NCBI GenBank assembly: GCA_944389315.1
Contig: CALXLX010000011.1
Span: 1 to 41,157, forward strand
Direction of reading: 5' to 3'
DNA: 41,157 bases
Origin: an uncultured Opitutales bacterium
GTDB lineage: Bacteria > Verrucomicrobiota > Verrucomicrobiia > Opitutales > Intestinicryptomonadaceae
The translations under genes and the position numbers were made by a program. This document shows positions 8,551 through 17,317 of this stretch, piece by piece. The notes under the pieces are model-generated. The model worked only from the letters and a program-made list of their open reading frames with translations. It was not told where the DNA came from and searched no databases. Each line of letters starts with the position of its first letter. Within the stretch, counting starts at the first letter, position 1.

Positions 8551-8576
8551 TATAGGGTATACCCCTATACCCTATA
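8551..8576 (+). promoter_or_regulatory. Palindromic CsoR-type operator
   Basis: Two perfect 11-base arms, TATAGGGTATA and TATACCCTATA, flank a CCCC centre. The left arm plus centre contains GGGTATACCC, itself a palindrome. Poly-G/C tracts flanked by TA-rich inverted repeats are the signature of operators bound by CsoR/RcnR/FrmR-family repressors. The site ends 18 bases before the csoR start, consistent with autoregulation of the csoR-ATPase unit. A TTGCAT at 8537-8542 may be the -35, but no clear -10 was identified. Confidence 0.8.
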
Positions 8577-8594
8577 AGAAGAAAGGAATATACT

Positions 8595-8864
8595 ATGAAG
8601 TGCAGACCGGAGCCGGAGAAAAAGGCGATAATATCGCGCTTAAAGCGCATAGAGGGGCAGATAAAGGGCCTTGAGAACATGGTGGAGACCGACAAGGAGT
8701 GCATAGACATACTCCGCCAGATAAATTCCGTTTCAGGGGCCCTCAAAGGCTTGTGGGTTAAGATACTAAACGACCATCTTCGCGGCTGCATAGCGGGAGC
8801 TCTTATGCACCGGGACGAGCGTTTGCTGGACGAACTCGTCGAACATTTAAAGAAGGTAAAATAG
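8595..8864 (+). CDS. csoR: CsoR-type copper-sensing repressor
   Basis: An 89-residue all-helical protein of the CsoR/RcnR/FrmR (DUF156) family; RLKRIEGQIKGLENMV is the family signature. The metal ligands of CsoR are present at the same numbering as in the Mycobacterium tuberculosis protein: Cys36, His61 and Cys65 (HLRGC). Retention of the third ligand Cys65 argues for Cu(I) sensing rather than formaldehyde (FrmR) or nickel/cobalt (RcnR). An extra Cys occurs at position 3. An AAAGGA ribosome-binding site lies before the ATG. Expected action: as a tetramer it binds the palindrome at 8551-8576 and releases on copper binding, inducing itself and the ATPase gene that starts four bases after its stop. 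Confidence 0.9.
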   Translation: MKCRPEPEKKAIISRLKRIEGQIKGLENMVETDKECIDILRQINSVSGALKGLWVKILNDHLRGCIAGALMHRDERLLDELVEHLKKVK

Positions 8865-8868
8865 CCCT

Positions 8869-11160
8869 ATGAATAATTCCGATGGCGATAATATTGGCGG
8901 TTGCCGCCGAAATGCGGACGAGGAATCTGTCTCGCAAAATCTGTCCACTGCGGAGGCAGGCGCGGGGGGGTCCTGCTGTTGCCGCGGGCATAGAAATGCG
9001 GAAAACGGCGCCGATGGGCCTTCCTCGGGGCGGAAAGAAAACTCCCGCAAGTGTTGCCATGGCGGCGGGGACGCGGCAGATACGGAAAAACCGGCTTGCT
9101 GCTGCGGTTCCGAGGGAGGGAGGAAAGGTTCCTGTGGCAAAGAAGGCCCTGAGTCGGAAAATAAGAAATGCTGCTGCCATTGCCAAAGCGGAGGGGATAG
9201 TTCCGCTGCCGGGAAGGTTCATGGCTGCTGCGGCTGTTCCGGAGAAAAATCAAAAAGGGTGATAGGAGAAGGTGCAAAGTTGTGGATATCCGCGTTTTCT
9301 TTGCTGGCTAGCCTTGCCGTATGGCAGTTTGAAATTCCGTGGCCGGGTCTGCCGTATACGGACCCTTCTTGGCTTGCGGTGCTGCTTTGCGCCTTGCCTA
9401 TATATAAAAGCGCGTTCAATTCCCTCGTTAAAGAGAGGCGCATTACAAGCGCGCTTCTGGTAAGCTCGGCTATGACCGCGGCGTTTGTGTTGCAGATACT
9501 CTCCTTGGCGGGCTTTGACTCGCACGGGGTATGTTCCGAAAGCTACATATTGGTTGTGGCTGAAATAGCGTTTCTGATGGCCCTCGGAGAATGGATAGAG
9601 GAGCGCACGATAAGGAAATCCAGAAGCGGCATAGAGGCGCTTGGCAAGCTCATGCCAAGAACAGCCCTTGTCAAGCGCGGAGGGGAAATTGGCGAGGTTC
9701 AGGTTTCGGAAGTGTCGGTAGGCGACATAGTGTGCGTGAGGCCCGACAGCATGTTTCCCGTAGACGGCGTTGTTGTAAACGGCAGCACGAGCGTTGATGA
9801 ATCGAACATGACGGGTGAGAGCATTCCCGTTGACAAGGCTTGCGGAGACTCCGTATTGGGCGGAACTTTGAACATTTCCGGATACACGGAAGTAAGGGCC
9901 ACTTCCCCTGCCGACGAAAGCGCGCTTTCAAAGCTTGTCAAGATAGTCGAGGAGGCGGAGGGCAAGAAGGCTCCCATATCGAGGGTTGCGGACAGATGGG
10001 CCTCGCGCATAGTTCCGGCGGCCATTATAACGTCTATTTTAGTGTTTCTGTGCGCTTATTTTGTCTTTGGGATTTATTGGATGGAAGCTCTCGTCAGGGC
10101 GGCTACAATACTTGTGGTGTTCTGCCCTTGCGCGTTTGTGCTGGCAACGCCCACCGCGGTTGCCGCGGGACTGGGTAATGCGGCAAAGCGCGGCGTCTTG
10201 ATAAAAAGCGGCGCGGCGATGGAAAAAATGGCGTCTGTCGACTCCGTGTATTTCGATAAAACCGGAACTCTCACAAAGGGCCTTGTGCGCGTCAACGAGG
10301 TCTTCTCTTACGAATTGGGCGAAAATGAACTGTTGCGCTATGCGGCATGCGCCGAGGCTATGTCTACACACCCCATAGCGCGCGCAATAACCGAATACGC
10401 AAAATTGAAGGGCGCAGGCGCGGGGGAAGTTTCGCAAATGCGTTCGCTGGCGGGATTGGGTGTCGAGGCTGTTGTCGGCGGGGTGAAAGTAGAGGTTTCC
10501 AAGTTCGATTCCGGCGACGAATCCTTAAGCCCCTGCCGCAGTTTTGCGGAGGAGTCTTTTAACAGCGGAAGAACGGTTGCCTGCGTAAAGGCCGAAGGGA
10601 AATTCATAGGCGCCTTTGCGCTTTCTGACACTCCGCGCGAGAGTTCCGCGGAGGCTGTCGGCAGTCTTTCCGCATCTGGGTACGGGTGCGCCATGCTTAG
10701 CGGGGACAATTTCCAGGCGGCAAGCGCCGTCGCCAAAAGCCTTGGCATATCAAAGGTCTTTGCCCCGCTGAGGCCCGAGGAGAAACAGGGCATAATACGC
10801 GCGGCGCAGGAGAAAGGCGAAAAGATATGCTTTGTCGGAGACGGTGTAAACGACGCTCCCGCCCTTGCCCTTGCCGATGTCTCCGTGGCCATCGCCGATT
10901 TGAAAAACGACATTGCCGTGGAGACTGCCGAAGTTTCCCTAATAGGGGCCGACTTGCGTAAAATTCCCGCAATGCTGCGCTTTTCAAAGAGCGTAATGCG
11001 CACGATAAAAGGCAATATCGTATTCTCTATATGCTTTAACTTCTGCGCTATACTGCTGGCGCTATTCGGGTTTTTATCGCCCGTGGGCGGGGCAATTTTG
11101 CACAACGCCTCAAGCGTCATAGTGGTTTTAAATTCGGCAAGGCTCCTTAAGAAGAAATAG
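8869..11160 (+). CDS. Copper-type P1B ATPase with Cys-rich N-terminus
   Basis: A 763-residue heavy-metal exporting P-type ATPase. Seen: TGES (315-318, actuator), CPC in the transport helix (419-421, continuing AFVLATP as in CopA), DKTGT with phosphorylated Asp463, a THPIARAI motif in the nucleotide domain and GDGVND (657-662). The CPC-x6-Pro pattern and the upstream csoR favour Cu(I) (P1B-1). However, the last helices read FSICFNF and HNASSVIVVLNSARL, so the usual Tyr-Asn and Met-x-x-Ser-Ser are altered. The N-terminus is odd: instead of a ferredoxin-fold HMA domain (MxCxxC), residues 1-125 are low-complexity with 17 Cys and 4 His in CC/CCC/CCCHC clusters, resembling a metallothionein. Location is the inner membrane. 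Zinc or cadmium cannot be fully excluded. It ends with a good terminator. Confidence 0.88.
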   Translation: MNNSDGDNIGGCRRNADEESVSQNLSTAEAGAGGSCCCRGHRNAENGADGPSSGRKENSRKCCHGGGDAADTEKPACCCGSEGGRKGSCGKEGPESENKKCCCHCQSGGDSSAAGKVHGCCGCSGEKSKRVIGEGAKLWISAFSLLASLAVWQFEIPWPGLPYTDPSWLAVLLCALPIYKSAFNSLVKERRITSALLVSSAMTAAFVLQILSLAGFDSHGVCSESYILVVAEIAFLMALGEWIEERTIRKSRSGIEALGKLMPRTALVKRGGEIGEVQVSEVSVGDIVCVRPDSMFPVDGVVVNGSTSVDESNMTGESIPVDKACGDSVLGGTLNISGYTEVRATSPADESALSKLVKIVEEAEGKKAPISRVADRWASRIVPAAIITSILVFLCAYFVFGIYWMEALVRAATILVVFCPCAFVLATPTAVAAGLGNAAKRGVLIKSGAAMEKMASVDSVYFDKTGTLTKGLVRVNEVFSYELGENELLRYAACAEAMSTHPIARAITEYAKLKGAGAGEVSQMRSLAGLGVEAVVGGVKVEVSKFDSGDESLSPCRSFAEESFNSGRTVACVKAEGKFIGAFALSDTPRESSAEAVGSLSASGYGCAMLSGDNFQAASAVAKSLGISKVFAPLRPEEKQGIIRAAQEKGEKICFVGDGVNDAPALALADVSVAIADLKNDIAVETAEVSLIGADLRKIPAMLRFSKSVMRTIKGNIVFSICFNFCAILLALFGFLSPVGGAILHNASSVIVVLNSARLLKKK

Positions 11161-11178
11161 CTTTTTGACTTCTTATAT

Positions 11179-11222
11179 ATCCGCCGCAGTCTGGGATATC
11201 GGCTCTTCGCGGCGGATTTTTT
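11179..11222 (+). terminator. Rho-independent terminator of the csoR-ATPase unit
   Basis: A perfect 9-bp stem ATCCGCCGC / GCGGCGGAT (11179-11187 and 11209-11217) runs into six T. Confidence 0.88.
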
Positions 11223-11350
11223 GTATGTGCATGCAAGTTAAAAATCAATAGGCGCATTTTTTAGAAAGTAGATCTTTTGTCTTTGAAAGATTGAAAGTGG
11301 GGGGAGTTTATCCTACCTGGGAATGCGGAAAGACAGCCGGATAAAAATTC

Positions 11351-11378
11351 TTTACACGGTAAATTTGTTGGATAATAT
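11351..11378 (+). promoter_or_regulatory. Possible promoter of the esterase-rhamnosidase unit
   Basis: TTTACA (11351-11356) and TAATAT (11373-11378) are spaced by 16 bases, about 107 bases before the esterase start at 11486. The remaining sequence between 11223 and 11485 shows no gene and no other structure I could support. Confidence 0.35.
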
Positions 11379-11485
11379 TACTTTGTGTTGATTGGCTATT
11401 GATTTTGTGGGGTGGGAGATTCCGGGGAATTTGATCTTGCGACATCTTTATCCATGTAAATTCAAACGGGGAAAATACTGCTATT

Positions 11486-12355
11486 ATGAAAAAGCTTATA
11501 TTGTCTATGTTTATGGTGTCGGCGTTATTTGCCGATTTGTCCGCGCAAGATTTGGTCATGAAGGTATGGGAGGGCGTCAAAATGCCGGGAACCGCAACGG
11601 ACGTTCCCCAAAGCTTGAACAAATACGGGGAGCCGATAAATATATCAACCCCCACGCTCTCCTTATATAAAGCCAAGTCAGACAAGCCCACCATAGCCGT
11701 CCTGGTTTGCCCCGGTGGCGGATACAGGAATATGTGCATAATACACGAAGGCTCGGAGATTGTAAAATGGCTAAACTCCTGCGGGATAACCGCCGTAATG
11801 CTCCAGTACAGGACTCCCGACAACCGCATGGGCGCGTTTCAGGACGCCCAGCGGGCCATGCGCATAATACGCTCAAAAGCGAAGGAGTGGAATATAGACC
11901 CGTCGAAAATCGGCATGCTCGGTTTCAGCGCGGGCGGGCATCTTACGGCGCGCACGGCCACGGCGTTTAAGCAGAATTCCTACGAGCCTATAGATGCCAC
12001 AGACAAAATTTCCCCGCGGCCGGATTTCGCGGTTCTTGTGTATCCGGCGTATCTTAGCGCGGACAAGGATTTCTCCATAGTTCCGGAAACTCCCGTAAGC
12101 GCGGACACTCCGCCCGTATTTATAACGCAGGCGCTCGACGACCCTTATGTTGACGCGGCATTTGCCTTCATATTGGCAGCCAAGCGCGCCGGCGTTAAGG
12201 CCGACATGCACCTTTACGCGGAGGGTAAGCACGGCAAGGGGGTACGCCGCACCGAAGAGCCCATGCGCGACTGGCCCATGCTTTGCGAGGAATGGATAAA
12301 ATTCTACTTCGGCTCACCCATGCCCTTCACTTACGACAAGACGGAAAGGAAATAG
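11486..12355 (+). CDS. Secreted alpha/beta-hydrolase, acetyl-xylan-esterase-like
   Basis: A 289-residue protein with a signal peptide (MKKLILSMFMVSALFADLSAQ). It shows the alpha/beta-hydrolase plan: oxyanion strand VLVCPGGGY (73-80), nucleophile elbow GFSAGG with Ser148, an acid candidate in ALDDPYVD (Asp218/219) and His249 in AEGKHGKG. The CPGGGY and GFSAGGH arrangement with a C-terminal GKHGxG is that of the BD-FAE/acetyl-xylan esterase-like hydrolases in polysaccharide loci. Likely role: removing acetyl or feruloyl groups from plant or other glycans in the periplasm. The next gene, a GH106-like rhamnosidase, begins directly after its stop codon, so the pair forms one transcriptional unit and probably a deacetylation-plus-derhamnosylation step. 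Confidence 0.8.
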   Translation: MKKLILSMFMVSALFADLSAQDLVMKVWEGVKMPGTATDVPQSLNKYGEPINISTPTLSLYKAKSDKPTIAVLVCPGGGYRNMCIIHEGSEIVKWLNSCGITAVMLQYRTPDNRMGAFQDAQRAMRIIRSKAKEWNIDPSKIGMLGFSAGGHLTARTATAFKQNSYEPIDATDKISPRPDFAVLVYPAYLSADKDFSIVPETPVSADTPPVFITQALDDPYVDAAFAFILAAKRAGVKADMHLYAEGKHGKGVRRTEEPMRDWPMLCEEWIKFYFGSPMPFTYDKTERK

Positions 12356-15300
12356 ATGAAGAATATTTTCGGAAAGATAGGTTTACTTAATTTTGCTTCC
12401 GCAGGCTTTGGTGGGGGTGGCGTTGCAAAGAAGTGCCTCTTGGCCTTTGCGCTGTTTGCAGGGGTTCAGAGCGCGCTTTTATCTGCGCAGATATCGCAGC
12501 TTGAGAAGAATTTTTCCACCCCGCCAGATTCCGCAAAGCCCTACACATGGTGGCATTGGATGAATATGAATGTCACAAAAAGTGGCATAGAAAAAGATCT
12601 GTACGCCATGAAGGAGCTTGGCTTGGGTGGCTTTCATCTCTTTAGCGTGGCGCCGCAGAATACGGCGAAGGGCCCCCTAAAATGGGGGTCGGACGAGTGG
12701 AAGGAATGCCTGAATCTTGTGTCGGAGACCGCGAACAAGTTGGGGCTTGAATTCGTCTACCACAACTGCGCGGGCTTTGCCACGACTGCGGGGGCCGCCG
12801 TCACGCCGGAGCACGCCATGAAGCAGCTTGTCTGGACGCGCGTGCGCGCAAGCGGCAAAGATAAAATAACATTGCCTAAATTTACTGTGGAAAACAACAA
12901 GGGCGAGGTTCCTCTTGTGTTTACCATAAACGATTCACAGCCAGAGCAGCACCCCAAAAAGGTTCTCTGGCAGAACGAATATTACAGGGACGTTGCGGTA
13001 ATCGCATTTCCCACCCCCGCGGACGAGCTTGGTAAAGACGCAAAGCCGTTTAGGCTTGATTTGTGGACTGTCAAGGCTGGATACGGAAAGCAGGTCCGTT
13101 ATTATTCTGAAGTTTTTCCCAAGCCGGACGGGCGTGCGGCGCCCAGCCCGATAAATCCGAAAGAGATAGTGGATATCTCCGATAAGATGGCTCCCGACGG
13201 CTCTTTGGATTGGACTCCGCCAGACTCCCGCGAGTGGACCATTATGCGATTTGGGCATACCATAACCGGCATGCAAAACCACCCCGCGCCCGAGGGAGGG
13301 CGCGGCCTGGAGTGCGACAAATTCAGCAAGTCAGCCATGGACTTCTATTTTGAAAACTGCGTAGAGCCCATAATAGCTCTTGCCGGCGAGGGCCTCAGGG
13401 GGCTTCTTATAGACAGCTACGAGGCCCGCGAGCAGAATTGGACGCCTCTTATGCCGCAGGAATTCAAGGCCGCGCGCGGCTACGACATAAAAAAATACCT
13501 TCCTGCATTTTCAGGAAGGGTCATAGGCAGCACGGAGGAGACGGAGCGTTTTCTCTTTGACGTGCGCAGAACTTTTGCGGACATGATGAGCCGCAACCAT
13601 TACGGGCGTTTTGGAGAGCTCTGCCGCGAAAGAGGTTTGCTTTTCATAACCGAGCCCTACGGCGGGCCGTCTGCGATGGATTCCGTTCAAACGGGGCTTA
13701 AGGCCGACATGCTCATGGGGGAATATTGGGCTGGGCGCACTGCGGGGCGTTCTGACATGTCAATAAAACTTAGCGCGAGCATATCTGCGTATTTGGGCTG
13801 CCCCATAGTTGGGGCTGAATCCTTCACTGCCGGGCGCGGGCCAAAGTCTTACGAGGACCACCCCGCAACATTCAAGAAGCAGGGAGACTTCTATTTTACG
13901 CAGGGAATGAACCGCATGGTATTCCACACATTTGCCCACCAGCCTTTTGCGGATTCTATGAAGCCGGGCATGTCCATGTGGATATGGGGCTCGCAGATGC
14001 ACAGAAACGTGACGTGGTTTGACGAGGGAAAAGACTGGATAGGCTATGTCACCCGCGCGCAGTACATGCTCCAGAACGGCAAACTGCAGACGGACGCGGT
14101 AATGTACTACGGGCGCAACACTCCAGCCACCTTGAACACGGATATTTCAAAGGTGAACAAAAAGATGCGTTTGGGAGGTTTCAATGCGGTGGATATAAAC
14201 GCGGATTGTTTTCCGCCTATGCCTGAGGGGCACGACTACCATGTCGTAAACGACGAGCTTCTCTTTGGATTTTCCGTGGATAAAGGCGGGAACATAGTAC
14301 ATAATAAAAGCGGAAATTCCTACAAAATACTTGTCGTTAAGGACGACGACGATATGGACTTTGACGTCCTTGAGAAGATAGCCTCCCTCGTAAGGGACGG
14401 CGCAAGCGTCGTGATGACAAGGCCCAAGCGCGCAAGCACTCTTGCCGACTCAAAAAATGCGGATTCGGCCGTAAGAGAACTTGCTTCCGAGATGTTCGCA
14501 AAGGAGCAGGACGGGTATTTTTCCTACGGCAAGGGAAAGATATTCCCCCACGCCTACGGCCTCGGCAAAGTCTTTGACACCCTCGGCATTGTCGCCGACT
14601 TTGAGTTTATCCCGGGCGACACCAAGCCTGAAACCTATGTAAAATATATACACCGCCGCCTGCCCGACGCCGACATTTACTTTGTGGCGAACCTCTCAGA
14701 TTTCCCAGTGTCGGGAGACTTTATCTTCCGGGAGAAATCTTCCGACTCGGCGGTGGAAGTCTGGAATGCGGAAAACGGGCTGATATATCCCTGCCCGAGG
14801 TTTGTCCAGGCAGAGGACGGCCGCACAAAGATTAACACGACTCTCGGGGCTGACACCTCAAGATTCTTCGTGTTCCGCAGGGACAAGAAGCCGCAGGCCG
14901 ACATGCGGAAGAATATAGCAAAAGTGTCGGGCAAGGCGGACATATTCATATCCGGCGGCGAGTTCTTTGCGAAATCTCGCTCCAACGGCAGTGTGGATAT
15001 GCTGCGCGCCGACGGTTCCCGCGCAAAAGCGGACTTCAGCGGCATAAAAGAGGAAATTTGCCTCGACGAAGACTGGACTTTGTCCTTCCCGCAGGAGGAG
15101 GGCGTGCGCCAGAATATAAAGCTTGATAGGCTCGCCTCGTGGACGAAGTTTGAAGCCTTCGACGAGAAGCATTTTTCCGGCACGGCAACATATTTTAAGA
15201 CCTTCGACCTTCCCGCAGGCTATCTTAAGGACGGCTTTGGAGTCGAGCTTGACCTTGGAGACGTGCGCATAATAGCCCATGCCTACCTGAACGGGCACGA

Positions 15301-15622
15301 CTTGGGCACGCTTTGGAGAAAACCCTTCAAAACGGACGTCACAAAATACCTAAAGCCGGGGCGCAACGTATTGGTTGTGCGGCTGACAAACACGTTTACC
15401 AACAGGCTCGCCGGAGACGCGCTTCTTCCCGACGATTGTCCGCAGCGCAACAAGTCCTTACCCGCGTGGGCTTTCGACGAGTCTATCAAGCGCCCCGATA
15501 CGGGCAGAAAAACGTTCTTCAGCTACGAGTACATCACCAAGAAGGACGCGAAAAATCTTGTGGATTCGGGCCTTTTGGGCGGGGTGAAACTTATTCCGTA
15601 CGGGGTTGTCCGCATAAAGTAG
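12356..15622 (+). CDS. GH106-like alpha-L-rhamnosidase, secreted
   Basis: A 1088-residue protein whose ATG abuts the preceding TAG. It has a long N-region and a hydrophobic signal segment (about 24-43, ending ALLSAQ). The family signature follows: FSTPPDSAKPYTWWHWMNMNVTKSGIEKDL-like sequence (about 50-80), then MKELGLGGFHLF and a domain with TWFDEGKDWIGYVTRAQYMLQNG typical of GH106 (PF17132) and related rhamnosidase-like glycoside hydrolases. The C-terminal 130 residues (LGDVRIIAHAYLNGHDLGTLWRKPF, then NVLVVRLTNTFTNRLAGD) form a galactose-binding-like beta-sandwich. Expected activity: release of terminal alpha-L-rhamnose from pectin-type or glycosidic substrates. Catalytic residues were not assigned, and substrate is inferred from family. 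Length is normal for the family. Confidence 0.85.
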   Translation: MKNIFGKIGLLNFASAGFGGGGVAKKCLLAFALFAGVQSALLSAQISQLEKNFSTPPDSAKPYTWWHWMNMNVTKSGIEKDLYAMKELGLGGFHLFSVAPQNTAKGPLKWGSDEWKECLNLVSETANKLGLEFVYHNCAGFATTAGAAVTPEHAMKQLVWTRVRASGKDKITLPKFTVENNKGEVPLVFTINDSQPEQHPKKVLWQNEYYRDVAVIAFPTPADELGKDAKPFRLDLWTVKAGYGKQVRYYSEVFPKPDGRAAPSPINPKEIVDISDKMAPDGSLDWTPPDSREWTIMRFGHTITGMQNHPAPEGGRGLECDKFSKSAMDFYFENCVEPIIALAGEGLRGLLIDSYEAREQNWTPLMPQEFKAARGYDIKKYLPAFSGRVIGSTEETERFLFDVRRTFADMMSRNHYGRFGELCRERGLLFITEPYGGPSAMDSVQTGLKADMLMGEYWAGRTAGRSDMSIKLSASISAYLGCPIVGAESFTAGRGPKSYEDHPATFKKQGDFYFTQGMNRMVFHTFAHQPFADSMKPGMSMWIWGSQMHRNVTWFDEGKDWIGYVTRAQYMLQNGKLQTDAVMYYGRNTPATLNTDISKVNKKMRLGGFNAVDINADCFPPMPEGHDYHVVNDELLFGFSVDKGGNIVHNKSGNSYKILVVKDDDDMDFDVLEKIASLVRDGASVVMTRPKRASTLADSKNADSAVRELASEMFAKEQDGYFSYGKGKIFPHAYGLGKVFDTLGIVADFEFIPGDTKPETYVKYIHRRLPDADIYFVANLSDFPVSGDFIFREKSSDSAVEVWNAENGLIYPCPRFVQAEDGRTKINTTLGADTSRFFVFRRDKKPQADMRKNIAKVSGKADIFISGGEFFAKSRSNGSVDMLRADGSRAKADFSGIKEEICLDEDWTLSFPQEEGVRQNIKLDRLASWTKFEAFDEKHFSGTATYFKTFDLPAGYLKDGFGVELDLGDVRIIAHAYLNGHDLGTLWRKPFKTDVTKYLKPGRNVLVVRLTNTFTNRLAGDALLPDDCPQRNKSLPAWAFDESIKRPDTGRKTFFSYEYITKKDAKNLVDSGLLGGVKLIPYGVVRIK

Positions 15623-15647
15623 AGGCCTGCCTTTCGGGTTATATGAG

Positions 15648-15685
15648 GCCGCACGCCGATTTGTTTTCGGCTTGCGCCTTTTTTT
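15648..15685 (+). terminator. Rho-independent terminator after the rhamnosidase
   Basis: GCA-c-GCCGA and TCGGC-t-TGC (15651-15659 and 15667-15675) form a stem with one mismatch around a 7-base loop, followed shortly by seven T (15679-15685). Confidence 0.8.
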
Positions 15686-15797
15686 AGCCGTGTGCTTGGA
15701 ATTTCGCTTTCTTGTTGACGGCAGCTTCAGGCGAGATTAATTTAGAAAGAAAGTTTTATTTTTTATTAAAATTGCTTCAGGTAATGTATTTTTAATT

Positions 15798-17129
15798 ATG
15801 GCAATATTGAAATTATCCGCTCGTTTTGCGCTTTGCGCTTCGCTAATTTTCGCGTCTTTTGCCTGCGCATTTGCAGGTGAGGAAGACTTTAAAAATGCGC
15901 GGGAATTCACCTTCCGCGACGGGCTTCCCAATTTTTACAAGAAGCTAAATGACGCCAAGAGCCCCGTGAAGATAGCGTATTTCGGCGGCAGCATAACCGC
16001 GCAGAAGGGATGGAGATGCCACAGCCTGCAATATTTTAAAAAGCGCTTTCCCAAGGCGGACATATCGGAGATAGATGCGGCAATAGGCGGAACGGCGTCC
16101 AACCTTGGCGCCTACAGGCTCGAGAAGGACGTGCTGCAGTACAAGCCCGATTTGGTCTTTGTGGAGTTTGCCACAAACGACAGCGGTACGCCCGCGCCGA
16201 TGCTTACAAAAAGCATGGAGGGGATAGTCCGCCACATATGGCGGGATAATCCGCGCACGGATATTTGTTTCGTGTACACGGTGACGTTTTCCTCCCTGCC
16301 GGCTTTCAGGGACGGCAAGAATACGGGGGCTACCGAAACCATGGAGCGCGTGGCCGCAAGATACGGCATCCCCACGATAAACATGTCCTTGGAGATAGCG
16401 GCGTTGGAGAAAGCAGGAAAGCTTGCTATAAAGACGTCGGAACAGCCTCCGGAGAGGGTGTCTGGCGCGGAGCTGGACACTTTTGCCGAGCTCCCGACCA
16501 CTGCGGACGGCAAGATTCCGTTTTCGGCCGACGGGGTGCACCCGCATGTGAACACCGGGCACGTCCTTTACGAGCGCGCCCTCGAGAGAAGTTTTGCAAA
16601 GCTAGAGAAGCTCGCCGCCGACAAACCCCACGCTTTGGGCGAGCCTATTAGCGACTCATGCATAGAAAACGGCCGCATGGTATCCTTCGAGGACGATAAA
16701 ATCAAAAAGGAAGGCCCGTGGCGCATAACTGACAATCCCACCCGTATATTCAAGTCGAGAATGAAAAGCGTCTTGGAGTTCCCGCCCAACTCCTCCGTGT
16801 CTTTCAAGTACAGGGGAAGAAATCTTTCCGTTTACCACATAATGGGAAACAGGGGGGGCAGCGTAGACATATTCATAGACGGAAAATTCGTGAAAAACGA
16901 GAAGTGCTTTGACGGATACGCCTATGACAGGCTGAACTCCTTTGAGATTTTGTCGTTGGACAAGCCGAAAACTGTCGAGATAAAAATAGTAGTTTCCGAC
17001 AAGACCTACGACAAACGCTCCATTTTAAGGCCCAAATATGCGCATCTTTTCGACAAGCATCAAAACGAGTTCAGGCAGTTTAAGTTCAACCCCGGTGAGC
17101 TTTTGATGGACGGGGAACTCTTGGACTGA
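15798..17129 (+). CDS. Secreted SGNH/GDSL hydrolase (putative carbohydrate esterase)
   Basis: A 443-residue protein with a signal peptide (about residues 1-26, ending FACAFA). SGNH blocks are visible in order: IAYFGGSITAQ with nucleophile Ser65, AIGGTASN with the oxyanion Gly, FVEFATNDSG with Asn127, and DGVHP with Asp245 and His248. After the catalytic domain a C-terminal region of about 150 residues is beta-rich (FKYRGRNLSVYHIMGN, VDIFIDGKF) and may be a carbohydrate-binding or dimerisation sandwich. Such GGSIT-type SGNH proteins occur in polysaccharide loci as acetylesterases. It lies just after the GH106-esterase pair but behind a terminator; a possible own promoter is TTTAGA-N17-TATTAA about 30 bases upstream. 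Confidence 0.8.
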   Translation: MAILKLSARFALCASLIFASFACAFAGEEDFKNAREFTFRDGLPNFYKKLNDAKSPVKIAYFGGSITAQKGWRCHSLQYFKKRFPKADISEIDAAIGGTASNLGAYRLEKDVLQYKPDLVFVEFATNDSGTPAPMLTKSMEGIVRHIWRDNPRTDICFVYTVTFSSLPAFRDGKNTGATETMERVAARYGIPTINMSLEIAALEKAGKLAIKTSEQPPERVSGAELDTFAELPTTADGKIPFSADGVHPHVNTGHVLYERALERSFAKLEKLAADKPHALGEPISDSCIENGRMVSFEDDKIKKEGPWRITDNPTRIFKSRMKSVLEFPPNSSVSFKYRGRNLSVYHIMGNRGGSVDIFIDGKFVKNEKCFDGYAYDRLNSFEILSLDKPKTVEIKIVVSDKTYDKRSILRPKYAHLFDKHQNEFRQFKFNPGELLMDGELLD

Positions 17130-17138
17130 GCCCATATG

Positions 17139-17165
17139 CGCGCCTTTTGGGCGCGGAAGATTTTT
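17139..17165 (+). terminator. Possible terminator after the SGNH hydrolase
   Basis: A 6-bp stem CGCGCC / GGCGCG with loop TTTTG is followed by five bases and then five T. The delayed T-run makes this a moderate call. Confidence 0.4.
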
Positions 17166-17237
17166 CCGGGGCATTTGGCGGCGGCGCTTTTTGGGGTGCA
17201 AGGGTGCATTTTGACTCTTTTGGATAGTGCATTTATC

Positions 17238-17266
17238 TTGACTAAAAGCGTTGTAAGAAGGATAGT
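17238..17266 (+). promoter_or_regulatory. Predicted promoter of the purA-like gene
   Basis: TTGACT (17238-17243) and GATAGT (17261-17266) are spaced by 17 bases, about 50 bases before the preferred start at 17318. Confidence 0.45.
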
Positions 17267-17317
17267 TTATTCCGATTTTTTATGCGGGCGCACAAGTCCG
17301 CAAAAAGGGTTATTATC

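Noticed and set aside
8882..9262. A second open frame overlapping the Cys-rich start of the ATPase
   Set aside because: It is the +1 shadow of the Cys-rich coding region; the ATPase frame is continuous with the conserved pump and starts four bases after csoR.
17282..17317. Alternative upstream start for the purA-like gene
   Set aside because: It would begin 15 bases after the predicted -10 and add 12 residues without similarity, while ATG 17318 has AAAGGG at a proper distance.
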